A DNA stretch of 38,701 nt from Pseudomonadales bacterium (GCA_021295855.1 JAGWBO010000018.1:1-38701), one strand, 5' to 3'; positions 1 to 7,793 are shown, numbered from the stretch's first letter. A program made the numbers and translations. The notes: generated by a model from the sequence alone, not told the origin.

Positions 1-636
1 AGCGCCTCCCCATTGACGCCACCACGTGTAGTGCCCCGGCTCATTGGGGTGCTGTTTTCGGAATACGTCTGTCCAACCGTTATCCAGCCAGCGTGTTAAT
101 TCCTGCCGTTCTTCTGGTAGGAATCCGCTAGTTTTCATATTTCCCTTAGGTCGCGCAAGGTCAATCTCGGTATGTGCCGTATTGAAGTCACCGGCGACAT
201 AGGTAGGACCCGTCGCACGTAGTTTTTCTAGTGCTCTGTACACGCTTTGATAGAACGCGAGCTTGTAAGGCACTCGGCTGTTGTCGCGCGCGTTTCCTGA
301 ACCTTTAGGGTAGTACACGGATGCAATCGATAGGCGACCGAATTTCGCTACGATAAATCGCCCCTCGACATTGAATTCATCTTCGGGGAGACGGGTCAAG
401 ACACGCGTCGGTTTCTCGCGTGAATATATCGCAACCCCAGCATATCCCTTACGCACAGCCGGAAAGAACGCGGTGTGCCATCCTGCCGGATTTCGCGTTT
501 TCTCATCAAGCTGCTCGGGCAGGGCACGTACTTCCTGAAGACACAACACGTCCGCGCCACAAGACTCAAGGAATTCGTGAAATCCCTTTTTTACGCACGC
601 ACGAAGTCCATTTACGTTCCAAGAGATAACTCTCAT
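1..636 (-). CDS. xthA: Exodeoxyribonuclease III, C-terminus cut by window edge
   Basis: Reverse-strand translation gives 212 residues of an exonuclease III (AP endonuclease, EEP fold), a DNA-repair enzyme that cleaves at abasic sites and degrades duplex DNA from 3' ends. Visible family motifs are MRVISWNVNG at the N-terminus, a CLQEVRA segment carrying the metal-binding glutamate, YYPKGSGN, and the catalytic GDFNTAHTEIDL. The reading frame is open to base 1 and ends in YTWWRQWGGA, so roughly the last 40-50 residues of a usual ~255-residue protein lie outside the window. The ATG (634-636) shares one base with the TGA of the upstream MFS gene (TGATG), which suggests co-transcription and translational coupling. 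Identification is firm; the symbol assumes the standard xthA family. Confidence 0.93.
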   Translation of the reverse strand, partial: MRVISWNVNGLRACVKKGFHEFLESCGADVLCLQEVRALPEQLDEKTRNPAGWHTAFFPAVRKGYAGVAIYSREKPTRVLTRLPEDEFNVEGRFIVAKFGRLSIASVYYPKGSGNARDNSRVPYKLAFYQSVYRALEKLRATGPTYVAGDFNTAHTEIDLARPKGNMKTSGFLPEERQELTRWLDNGWTDVFRKQHPNEPGHYTWWRQWGGA

Positions 637-1937
637 CACTCGCTCACTTTTGTAGAGACCGACTCTGTCGACCGACTGACAGGTTCGGGTGGTTTTGCCA
701 AAAAGAAGAACACTGAACCGATGAACGCTAATACACCGATTGTGGTAAATCCAATCCAGTAGTTCTCGTACTCGTCAAATAGGATGCCGACCAATATAGG
801 TCCAATCGTCATCCCAATCATGGTGATCATTGAAGAGAAACCAAGGATACGGCCGAAGATCTGTGCACCAAAGTAGTCGGCACGTAATGACACGAGCAGC
901 GGCGCTCGGATCCCCCAAGCGAAACCATGAAGCAGGGTAAACACAATCACCATGAGTGCGTTCTCAGCAAATGCGACAACAAACATAGCTAGCGAGTGAA
1001 GTATCAAACAGACAGTACACAAGAGACGTTTGTCGAAACGGTCGCCGAGTAATCCCCCGAGAAGCTGTCCCACCACCTGGCAAATGAACATCAGCGGGAG
1101 AAACGCACTCGCATATGTCAGCGAGTATCCGAGACTCCGGGTCAGGTGCGGCAACAGATGGACCATGACCGCGGACACAGTCAATAGCGCCACGCCGTGA
1201 CCTAAAGCAAGGAACCAAAAGGATCGAGTCCGTAACGCTTCACCGGTTGTAAAGCGGAGTAGGGTTATCGCTTGTCCGAGAGGTACGGGTTCACGAATTG
1301 CAATCCCATCAGGTTGTTCACCGATTTCCCGCGGGGAATGACGCATGACTAGTGAAAGCGGTAGCGTGAGAGTGAGGATGAAGATTCCTGATAACACCGC
1401 TGTCCAACGCCAACCAACCCACTGTAGAACGAGTGTGAGAATGGGGACGGCTAAACCGCCGAGTGAGAAACCTAGCTGCGACCCGGCGACAGCCTTTGAT
1501 CGATGTCGACGGAACCAGTGTACGATGGATACCATCGCGGTCGCAAAACCGCCGAGACTGCCTCCTACTGCGATAAGAATGAATACCGCGTAGAAGCTCC
1601 ACACCGAATTGACGAGTGCCAGTAACATGAAGCTCGTTCCGAACAGCACATTCCCGACGACAAGAATGACTTTTGGACCAAAGCGATCAGTTAGCCATCC
1701 TTGAATTGGACCAAGTAATCCACTCTCGACACGCGTTAATGCGAAAGCGCCCGATACGATCGCCGCACTCCAGGCAAATTCTTCTTGCAAGAGGACGACG
1801 TACGCACCGTACGAGTGCATCCAAAAGAGACCCGACGTAAACTGGATACCGGCTGCGGAAAGAACGATCCACCAGCCATGGAAGACTTTGCCTCGTGGGC
1901 GAAACGTGCTGTTGAAGCGTTCGCTAAGCGTTAACAA
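636..1937 (-). CDS. MFS transporter, oxalate/formate or monocarboxylate-like
   Basis: A 433-residue protein with about 12 hydrophobic segments. It shows the MFS signature between helices 2 and 3 (GWLTDRFGPK) and a second copy in the other half (GGLLGDRFDKR). The N-terminal HGWWIVLSAAG is typical of the OFA/monocarboxylate subgroup, whose members move small organic acids across the inner membrane. The start is taken as TTG (1935-1937): an in-frame stop lies just upstream, no ATG is available before the first helix, and AAGG sits 7 nt before it. It lies 108 nt downstream of larE in the same orientation and overlaps the next gene by 1 nt. A link between its substrate and the lar genes (for example lactate or another hydroxy acid) is inference from position only. 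Confidence 0.85.
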   Translation of the reverse strand: MLTLSERFNSTFRPRGKVFHGWWIVLSAAGIQFTSGLFWMHSYGAYVVLLQEEFAWSAAIVSGAFALTRVESGLLGPIQGWLTDRFGPKVILVVGNVLFGTSFMLLALVNSVWSFYAVFILIAVGGSLGGFATAMVSIVHWFRRHRSKAVAGSQLGFSLGGLAVPILTLVLQWVGWRWTAVLSGIFILTLTLPLSLVMRHSPREIGEQPDGIAIREPVPLGQAITLLRFTTGEALRTRSFWFLALGHGVALLTVSAVMVHLLPHLTRSLGYSLTYASAFLPLMFICQVVGQLLGGLLGDRFDKRLLCTVCLILHSLAMFVVAFAENALMVIVFTLLHGFAWGIRAPLLVSLRADYFGAQIFGRILGFSSMITMIGMTIGPILVGILFDEYENYWIGFTTIGVLAFIGSVFFFLAKPPEPVSRSTESVSTKVSE

Positions 1938-1944
1938 TCAACGA

Positions 1945-1948
1945 CCTT
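1945..1948 (-). promoter_or_regulatory. Ribosome binding site deciding the MFS TTG start
   Basis: AAGG on the minus strand lies 7 nt before the TTG at 1937. An in-frame TGA directly precedes that TTG, so no longer start is possible. Confidence 0.5.
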
Positions 1949-2045
1949 AGCGATCGGGGCATGGATAGGAACTAGCGCCAATCAGACAAAGGCGAGGATT
2001 TTAGGTAGTTTAGATAGTCTGCGCGGAGCGTAATAGTTGGATTTA

Positions 2046-2888
2046 TCAGCGAGCTTCGACGATGTTTATTAGCCCATCGTTAAGCGATCCACTTCGGAAG
2101 CCGCCTAGCTCCATCGCAACAAATCGATAGCCACAAGCCTTGATTTCGGCTTGAATTTCGTCCGCGTGTTCTAGCACCGCTTGCATCTCAGATCTATCAA
2201 TTTCGAGACGCGCAACATCGTCATGATGTCGCACACGGAATTGGCGAAGACCAAATCTCTCAAGCACTGATTCTGCACTTTCAATCTGATTCAGTATGGA
2301 TTCTGAGATATGAGATCCATATGGAACTCGACTCGAAAGACATGCTGCTTGAGGTTTTTCTGCGTTCTCCATACCCAAATGAGCCGCGAGAACTCGAATC
2401 TCTGCTTTTGTCATGCCAGCATCACATAACGGTGAGCGTACATCAAAGTTCTTAGCTGCGACTAACCCAGGTCGGTGATCACCGAGATCGTCTACATTCG
2501 TGCCGTTGAGCACGATCTCGTAGCCGCGTTCTTGAGCAAGCCCTTCAAGGCTTGTGTAAAGCGAAGTTTTACAATGAAAACAACGATTTATTGGGTTTTC
2601 TCTGTATGCGCTCTTTTGAAGTTCATCAGTGATGATCACCTCGTGATGAAGACCCCATTTCTCCGCAAGATCCTTCGTAAGCTGAAGGTCACTTCTCTTT
2701 AGGCTTGAACTCGCGGATGTGACTGCCAGCGCATTTTCACCAAGTTCTTGATTGGCGATGTACGCAACTAGCGAGCTGTCCACACCACCGGAAAACGCAA
2801 CGATAACCCGTTCCATGTCCCGAATACTTGACCGAATGGACTCGTATTTCGCGTCGAGCGCTTCCGTGAGCGCGTTCATGGTATTCAT
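2046..2888 (-). CDS. larE: LarE, sulfur transferase of nickel-pincer nucleotide synthesis
   Basis: 280 residues. LarE belongs to the PP-loop ATPases: it adenylates the carboxylates of the pyridinium biscarboxylate intermediate and converts them to thiocarboxylates. The PP-loop SGGVDSS is at residues 33-39. Cys183, in QAACLSSRVPYG, occupies the position of the sulfur-donating cysteine of the family. Cys103 and Cys106 form a CxxC (RCFHCK). The combination of CxxC with Cys183 resembles LarE proteins reported to hold a [4Fe-4S] cluster rather than sacrificing their cysteine. The ATG at 2888 was chosen because it overlaps the larB stop as ATGA; the open frame runs further up to 2966, but that extension lies wholly inside larB. 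It is the third lar gene of the operon. Confidence 0.9.
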   Translation of the reverse strand: MNTMNALTEALDAKYESIRSSIRDMERVIVAFSGGVDSSLVAYIANQELGENALAVTSASSSLKRSDLQLTKDLAEKWGLHHEVIITDELQKSAYRENPINRCFHCKTSLYTSLEGLAQERGYEIVLNGTNVDDLGDHRPGLVAAKNFDVRSPLCDAGMTKAEIRVLAAHLGMENAEKPQAACLSSRVPYGSHISESILNQIESAESVLERFGLRQFRVRHHDDVARLEIDRSEMQAVLEHADEIQAEIKACGYRFVAMELGGFRSGSLNDGLINIVEAR

Positions 2889-3622
2889 AGTTGATTTATG
2901 CGATGGGCTTGAAAACCGGCTCCAAATCCGTTGTCGATATTTACCACACTCACGCCTGACGCGCAACTATTGAGCATACCGAGCAGCGCTGCCAAGCCGT
3001 TGAATGACGCGCCGTAGCCGACTGATGTTGGCACTGCGATTACGGGTTTATCGACCAGACCCCCAACAACACTTGGAAGCGCGCCTTCCATGCCAGCCAC
3101 AACCACCAAGGTACGACACATCTTGATTTCCTCGAGACGCGCAAAGAGGCGGTGGATGCCGGCGACGCCAACATCATTAATTCTATGTACGGGACTCCCA
3201 TAGAACTCCGCAGTAAGCGCGGCTTCCTCCGCTACACCCAAATCGCTCGTACCCGCGGTGATGACCCCAATTGGAGTAGGTAGCGTCGCCGGTTTGTGAG
3301 TGACGAGCGAAGCAAGGCGAGCAGTTTCAGAATACGATAAGGCCGAGAATTCGCGTTCTAGGGCCTCCGCGGCGTCTTTATGTACGCGAGTTGCCAGGAC
3401 ATTGTTACCGTTGTCGGCGATACGTTTGAACGCAGAGACCACCTGGGACGTTGTTTTTGATTGTGCGAATATCACTTCAGCTTGACCTGTACGGGTTTCT
3501 CGGGCGTGGTCAATCGTGGTTCCTTCTATTTCTTCGAAGTAGCTCGACGAAATCTGCGTCCTGGCTTCCTCTAGGTCGATGCGGCCAGCTTTAAACGCCT
3601 CGAGTATCCCGTCAATCGCCAT
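2885..3622 (-). CDS. larB: LarB, pyridinium-3,5-biscarboxylate mononucleotide synthase
   Basis: 245 residues. LarB carboxylates nicotinic acid adenine dinucleotide and hydrolyses it to the pyridinium-3,5-biscarboxylate mononucleotide, the first step of the nickel-pincer cofactor pathway. The C-terminal half is a PurE-like (AIR carboxylase) domain with the family blocks GVITAGTSDLGVAEEAA, VVVAGMEGALPSVVGGL, VPTSVGYGASFNGLAALLG and NSCASGVSVVNIDNGFGAGF. Glu180 and Cys220 fall where I recall the family's catalytic Glu and Cys. The ATG at 3622 matches the usual N-terminus and overlaps the larC 3' end by 11 nt; an upstream in-frame start at 3658 would only lengthen that overlap. It overlaps larE by 4 nt (ATGA), so larC-larB-larE look translationally coupled. 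Confidence 0.92.
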   Translation of the reverse strand: MAIDGILEAFKAGRIDLEEARTQISSSYFEEIEGTTIDHARETRTGQAEVIFAQSKTTSQVVSAFKRIADNGNNVLATRVHKDAAEALEREFSALSYSETARLASLVTHKPATLPTPIGVITAGTSDLGVAEEAALTAEFYGSPVHRINDVGVAGIHRLFARLEEIKMCRTLVVVAGMEGALPSVVGGLVDKPVIAVPTSVGYGASFNGLAALLGMLNSCASGVSVVNIDNGFGAGFQAHRINQL

Positions 3623-4805
3623 CGCTACTGTCCATTTGTGACGCGATACTCCGATCAATCTCCGCCCTCGCTGCGAGATAACTCACGTCTTGCTCCGTTG
3701 CAATCGCGCTGACGTCGTCATGTTCTGCTTTCCAGCGAATCGAGCCATCAGGTAGTGTGACGACCTTCACACGAACTTCGCCTAACGACGTTGTCATGAT
3801 CTCGGATCTACGTGGAAGCATCGTTTTAGCAACGGGCCACTCTCGAACTCCGATCGTCGTCGAATTTCGCAATATGCACTGGATGATGCCATCTTTGAGG
3901 TCAGATGATGCAAGAACTGAGAGTTTTGTGCCTGGCCGAGACTTTTTCATCACGATTGGGGTGTAGAAAACATCTCTGGCACCAAGTGCAAAGAGTCGTT
4001 CGCTTAGCGGCTCATAAGCCTCTGGCGTCATGTCGTCGATATTGCACTCCACACAGACGTTCGTCTCCGTCTCAAGCGCTACATTTGCCTCACCAAGCGA
4101 AAGCCGCACGACATTCGGTCGACTGAAATCCTTTGTCCCGACACCATATGCAGTTTTGGTGGAGACAAAGGAACTTGGATGACACCAGTGGTCAACCGTA
4201 TGTGCCAGGATGGTCGCGCCTGTAGGCGTCGTCGCTTCTCCCTCTACATTTCCTCGCGTAGTCGGAGCACCTTCAAGCAACAGGGCAGTTGCAGGCGTTG
4301 GAACAGGCATCAATCCGTGTGCGCACTTAACCATACCTGATCCAAGTTCTACGTTACTACAGAACACGTTCGACGGGGCAAGATATTCAAGACAGATAGC
4401 GGCACCAGTAATGTCGACGATGGCATCCACGGCTCCAACTTCATGGAAGTGCACTTTCTCAACGGGTATCGCGTGAACTTGTGCTTCCGCGTGAGCGAGC
4501 AACTCGAACATGTCCGACGCACGCTTCTTTACCCCAGGTGCGAGCGCAGATTTATTGAGTAAGTCTTGGATTTCGGGTAGACCGCGTGAGTGCGAGCCTG
4601 GACTTGTGAGCTCAACCGTCACATGAGTTCCAGATATGCCCATCTTCGTTTGCTGTTTGGCCTTGACGCGAAACTCATCATCGATTCCGAGTTTCGACAA
4701 TTCACTTAGCAGGTGGTTCTCGGGCACACCCAGATCAAGCATCCCACCAAGATGCATGTCGCCTGCTATGCCACTGAAACACTCATATAGCAGCGCTTTC
4801 GGCAT
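3612..4805 (-). CDS. larC: LarC, nickel insertion protein of nickel-pincer nucleotide synthesis
   Basis: 397 residues. LarC is the cyclometallase that uses CTP to insert Ni(II) into the bisthiocarboxylate pincer ligand. The N-terminus ALLYECFSGIAGDMHLGGML and the blocks HFHEVGAVDAIVDITGAA, GSGMVKCAHGLMPVPTPAT and EGEATTPTGA are characteristic of the family (DUF111). The C-terminal part contains NIDDMTPEAYEPLSERLFA and DVFYTPIVMKKSRPGTKL. In Lactiplantibacillus plantarum the gene is split and joined by a programmed frameshift; here it is one continuous frame. The region that is often a histidine-rich linker is short, with only SPGSHSRG. It begins 14 nt after the aldo/keto reductase stop, so it is almost certainly co-transcribed with it. 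Confidence 0.93.
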   Translation of the reverse strand: MPKALLYECFSGIAGDMHLGGMLDLGVPENHLLSELSKLGIDDEFRVKAKQQTKMGISGTHVTVELTSPGSHSRGLPEIQDLLNKSALAPGVKKRASDMFELLAHAEAQVHAIPVEKVHFHEVGAVDAIVDITGAAICLEYLAPSNVFCSNVELGSGMVKCAHGLMPVPTPATALLLEGAPTTRGNVEGEATTPTGATILAHTVDHWCHPSSFVSTKTAYGVGTKDFSRPNVVRLSLGEANVALETETNVCVECNIDDMTPEAYEPLSERLFALGARDVFYTPIVMKKSRPGTKLSVLASSDLKDGIIQCILRNSTTIGVREWPVAKTMLPRRSEIMTTSLGEVRVKVVTLPDGSIRWKAEHDDVSAIATEQDVSYLAARAEIDRSIASQMDSSDGD

Positions 4806-4819
4806 GGTGATCTGTGTTA

Positions 4820-6052
4820 CTACGCGAGCAATTCGTGCGTTGAATCACAGAGCTCAGCAATATTCAATCCGTAGGTACATGCATTACGACAAGGCGAGCC
4901 GTCGCAACTAACACAAGCGCTCGCATTACTTTTGAGCATGTCGTACTCGTCACGAGCGAACGGTATATCCCCGTAATCGACAGCGTACATGCGGGTGCGC
5001 AATACTTCGCCGACTTCGACGTTGTACGGACACGCACTATAGCAATCGTTACAGAGCGGACGACAGTAGGTATTGCTGTTGAGCGCAGCATATTGATCAA
5101 GCAGTTGCAAGTCGCTGGCCTCAAGACGCTCGGACCCCGATGCCCCGAGAAATTCAACGATTTGCGGTTCGGATGACATCGTGATCACGGCTGCATCCAC
5201 ATTTTGATTGGTGAGTACCCACCTTAATGCGGCCTGCGCGAACGTTCCGTTGGCTGTTTCGTAGGCTCGCATATCGTTCAAACGTGCGCCACGAAGCGTT
5301 TTCATCACCGTTACACCGACATCGAGTTCCTTTGCGCGTTCAAGCAAACTCGGGAGTTTTGGTTGAAGTGCAACCATATCGAAGCGCTTTACGAGCTTTT
5401 CATAGAACGCCGGATCTTCTCCGAAGTTGTACGCAACCAGGATGACATCGGCCATGTCTTGGTCAAATGTGTAGGTGAGACAGCGATCGAGGTAACCAGC
5501 GTGTCCTGAGACACCACTAAATCGGATCTTGCCTTGTTCCTTCGCACGTGTGATGAACTCATTCCAGCTTTCAGACGAGAGTCGCTCGACTTCGTTCACT
5601 GCATGACACATGTACACGTCAACATAGTCCGTTTGCAGTCGACGTAGTGAGGTCTCCAAACGATCCATTAACGAGTCAACGGACTCGTCTGCGTCGGTCA
5701 CCGCCTTGGACACGATATACACGTCCTCGCGCATGCCTTTGAGCGCATTACCCAACGTCGTCTCAGATTGACCTCTCGTATAGCCGTGCGCAGAGTCAAA
5801 GTAGTTGATTCCTTTATCGAGAGCAAAATGAACAAGATTTTCCTGACCGGTGCGTAGGTTGCTGGTTCCCATCGAAATATCGGATATCTCTAGTTCCGTA
5901 CGTCCGAGGCGATGGTAGGACTGTACGGTAAAAGGAAGTGCTACATCAGCGGCATAAGCGCCAGGCGCCACGGTGGCGGCAGTACCAGCGATACCGGTAG
6001 CTGCGGACCATCGCAGAAACTCGCGGCGATTAGTTTCGATTGATTTGGGCAT
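4820..6052 (-). CDS. TAT-exported aldo/keto reductase with C-terminal 2x[4Fe-4S] domain
   Basis: 410 residues. The N-terminus has a twin-arginine signal (NRREFLRWSAATG, residues 8-20) with a likely cleavage after AYA at residues 32-34, so the folded protein should be periplasmic. The aldo/keto reductase barrel follows, and the canonical tetrad is intact: Asp86, Tyr91, Lys116 and His150. The C-terminus adds two cysteine clusters, Cx3Cx2Cx3CP starting at residue 330 and Cx2Cx4Cx3C starting at residue 381, as in Fe-S aldo/keto reductases. NAD(P)H is normally unavailable in the periplasm, so electrons may pass through the Fe-S clusters (inference). The ATG at 6052 has GAGGA 8 nt upstream. It is the first gene of the run leading into larCBE. 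The substrate is unknown. Confidence 0.88.
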   Translation of the reverse strand: MPKSIETNRREFLRWSAATGIAGTAATVAPGAYAADVALPFTVQSYHRLGRTELEISDISMGTSNLRTGQENLVHFALDKGINYFDSAHGYTRGQSETTLGNALKGMREDVYIVSKAVTDADESVDSLMDRLETSLRRLQTDYVDVYMCHAVNEVERLSSESWNEFITRAKEQGKIRFSGVSGHAGYLDRCLTYTFDQDMADVILVAYNFGEDPAFYEKLVKRFDMVALQPKLPSLLERAKELDVGVTVMKTLRGARLNDMRAYETANGTFAQAALRWVLTNQNVDAAVITMSSEPQIVEFLGASGSERLEASDLQLLDQYAALNSNTYCRPLCNDCYSACPYNVEVGEVLRTRMYAVDYGDIPFARDEYDMLKSNASACVSCDGSPCRNACTYGLNIAELCDSTHELLA

Positions 6053-6079
6053 GGGATAGTTCCTCGCTGATGATGGCGC

Positions 6080-6094
6080 TAGTCGCTACGACTA
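6080..6094. promoter_or_regulatory. Possible operator palindrome between divergent genes
   Basis: TAGTCG and CGACTA form a 6-bp inverted repeat separated by CTA. It lies between the start of the aldo/keto reductase-lar run and the divergent enoyl-CoA hydratase-like gene, where a regulator binding site would be expected. No regulator gene is adjacent. Evidence is the symmetry only. Confidence 0.25.
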
Positions 6095-6164
6095 ACATAC
6101 GCACCCGCCAATTGAACGACTTCAGCCTGCTTTTCGCAAGTCGCGAGCAGGAATTCAAGCATTA

Positions 6165-6170
6165 CAGGAG
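6165..6170 (+). promoter_or_regulatory. Ribosome binding site for a TTG start
   Basis: CAGGAG lies 7 nt before the in-frame TTG at 6178. This favours the TTG over the upstream in-frame start codon at 6040, which would run into the opposite gene. Confidence 0.55.
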
Positions 6171-6177
6171 TGACGTT

Positions 6178-7068
6178 TTGCCTGATTACGACAATTATGA
6201 AAACTTGATTATCGACCGAGTCGGTACCGACGATCGTGTGGGTCGAATTCAGCTACATCGACCCGAGAAACTGAACGCGCTGTCGCAGGAGCTACTTTAC
6301 GAGTTCAACGATGTGCTTCATGAGATGGAAGCGGATGATTCGATACGGGTTATCATCGTTCGCGGTACAGAACGGGCTTTTTCATCTGGGTATGACCTTA
6401 CACCATCTGGAGGACGAGGCGCTGACGGTGTCGTTCGCAGATTCAAGAGCGTTGATGACAAGGGACGTCGCTTGGTCATGGGCATCCGTAGTGGGATGCA
6501 GCAAATTACCGACATCCACATGTACTTTTGGAATATGGCCAAGGTCACAATCGCGCAAGTAAATGGCTACGCGATTGCCGGAGGGTGTGAGCTGTGCATG
6601 ATGGCGGACCTTGTATGTGTCGCTGAGGATGCCCAACTTGGGCACCCCGGATTACGCGGTTTGGGTACCTCTCGAACAGGCGTTATCTGGCCGTTGGTTA
6701 TTGGAATGCGAAAAGCCAAGGAACTTTATTACACCGGCGAAAACGTCTCGGGTGTAGAAGCTGAAAGGATCGGAATGGTCAACTATGCATGGCCTAAAGA
6801 GGAGCTCGAGGAGCGCACGATTGCCTTTGCTGACCGCCTTGCGATCATGTCAGCAGATCACCTTGCGATTCTTAAGCTCAATATGAACCGGTTCTACGAA
6901 AATATGGGAATCTACTCCTCCGTTCGTACCAGTACTGATCTTGATGCTGCCGGTCAAATGACTGGATTTAGTTACGCGTGGCAGGATAAGGTCGGCGAAC
7001 TAGGTTTCCGTTCAGCAGTCGATTGGCGCGATGGACCATTCCGCGAAATGGACACCTACAAGAAGTAA
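6178..7068 (+). CDS. Enoyl-CoA hydratase/isomerase family protein, atypical active site
   Basis: About 296 residues from the TTG start. It is a crotonase-fold protein acting on acyl-CoA thioesters. The oxyanion-hole segments are present: FSSGYDL (residues 68-74) and GYAIAGGCEL (residues 130-139). Glu138 matches the first catalytic glutamate of enoyl-CoA hydratase. The second glutamate, normally in a PE-x3-G motif, is replaced by glycine (GHPGLRGLG, Gly158), so ordinary hydration of 2-enoyl-CoA is doubtful. Isomerase, dehydratase, hydrolase or lyase activity are alternatives. The protein is some 30 residues longer than typical hydratases, with an insertion after residue 75 (SGGRGADGVVRRF). It is divergent from the aldo/keto reductase gene and monocistronic, ending at a strong hairpin. 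Confidence 0.82.
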   Translation: MPDYDNYENLIIDRVGTDDRVGRIQLHRPEKLNALSQELLYEFNDVLHEMEADDSIRVIIVRGTERAFSSGYDLTPSGGRGADGVVRRFKSVDDKGRRLVMGIRSGMQQITDIHMYFWNMAKVTIAQVNGYAIAGGCELCMMADLVCVAEDAQLGHPGLRGLGTSRTGVIWPLVIGMRKAKELYYTGENVSGVEAERIGMVNYAWPKEELEERTIAFADRLAIMSADHLAILKLNMNRFYENMGIYSSVRTSTDLDAAGQMTGFSYAWQDKVGELGFRSAVDWRDGPFREMDTYKK

Positions 7069-7072
7069 CAAA

Positions 7073-7114
7073 GAATGTGGGCGACACGACCCGCGAATCA
7101 TGTCGCCCACATTC
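7073..7114. terminator. Perfect 14-bp inverted repeat between convergent genes
   Basis: GAATGTGGGCGACA (7073-7086) is exactly complementary to TGTCGCCCACATTC (7101-7114), with a 14-nt loop. It starts 5 nt after the plus-strand stop codon and ends 16 nt before the minus-strand stop codon. This position fits a bidirectional terminator. There is no clean T-run directly after either arm, so a role in mRNA 3'-end protection is also possible. Confidence 0.6.
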
Positions 7115-7130
7115 ATTCTCAGAAAAGCTT

Positions 7131-7772
7131 TTAGCGATTCTGCGGCGGATAGGGTGGTACACCCCAGTCTGTCTCCGGGTTTTCTCGAAAAATATCTTGG
7201 AAGATCGGCACAATCTTGTGCATAAACATCGCACCGGTCTTTACTTGCTCACGATTAAGACTTCCGCCGTACGTTGAACTCCCATGCGCAAGTTGATTCC
7301 GCAACACATTTAGACGCTCGAACACAATTCCCAATCCTCGAGCGGCTGACCCTTTAGTCTTCAGTGACCGCATTGCGCTTTGGCTTGCGGAGCGCATTTG
7401 TTCGGCCCAGTGCGACTCCTCTTCGCTTTCTCTGATTTCACGCCAGTATCGACCGTAGATGAATCTGTTGCTGAGGAGTACTCTTATCGTGTTTGGGAAT
7501 TCAGCCCAGAAAATGTCGTACAAACGGCCATGATTTCTATCCAACTTATGAATCTTCTTGATGAATTGAATCTGCGCGTCGCGTTCCCCCGTCTCGTACT
7601 CGATAGTTCTCTCATCGGAATAAAGCGCATTGAATGCAATCCAATAAAACAGAAACGCGCCGTCGAAATCATCCTCCGCCATCAGTTTTTGGGCTTGTTC
7701 AGACCAGCTGTTGCTGCGGCGTTCGCGCAGACCAAAATTCGAGCTCAGTTCGTCAAAGTCTGCTTCGCTCAT
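7131..7772 (-). CDS. HEPN-domain protein, Apea-like, function unknown
   Basis: 213 residues, soluble and mostly helical. Two features place it in the HEPN superfamily, probably the Apea-like branch: the early motif FYWIAFNALYSDE (residues 43-55) and the late RNQLAHG, which gives the R-x4-H signature (Arg158 and His163). In many HEPN proteins that motif is the RNase active site; others are inactive. No antitoxin-like or nucleotidyltransferase partner is adjacent. The gene stands alone, divergent from the RNA methyltransferase gene (90-nt gap) and convergent with the enoyl-CoA hydratase-like gene. The ATG at 7772 has only a weak ribosome binding site. The C-terminus WGVPPYPPQ is proline-rich. 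Family assignment is moderate; any RNase activity is inference. Confidence 0.7.
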   Translation of the reverse strand: MSEADFDELSSNFGLRERRSNSWSEQAQKLMAEDDFDGAFLFYWIAFNALYSDERTIEYETGERDAQIQFIKKIHKLDRNHGRLYDIFWAEFPNTIRVLLSNRFIYGRYWREIRESEEESHWAEQMRSASQSAMRSLKTKGSAARGLGIVFERLNVLRNQLAHGSSTYGGSLNREQVKTGAMFMHKIVPIFQDIFRENPETDWGVPPYPPQNR

Positions 7773-7793
7773 GTCAAGTAAGTTTCTCGGGGT

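Noticed and set aside
2889..2966. N-terminal extension of larE to 2966
   Set aside because: It lies inside larB and is not family-like; ATG 2888 gives the ATGA overlap and the normal LarE start.
6040..6177. N-terminal extension of the enoyl-CoA hydratase-like gene
   Set aside because: It would overlap the start of the divergent aldo/keto reductase gene and lacks crotonase features; TTG 6178 has a well-placed ribosome binding site.
7380..7781. 133-residue plus-strand frame opposite the HEPN gene
   Set aside because: The minus-strand product has a recognisable HEPN signature; this frame has none and no start context.
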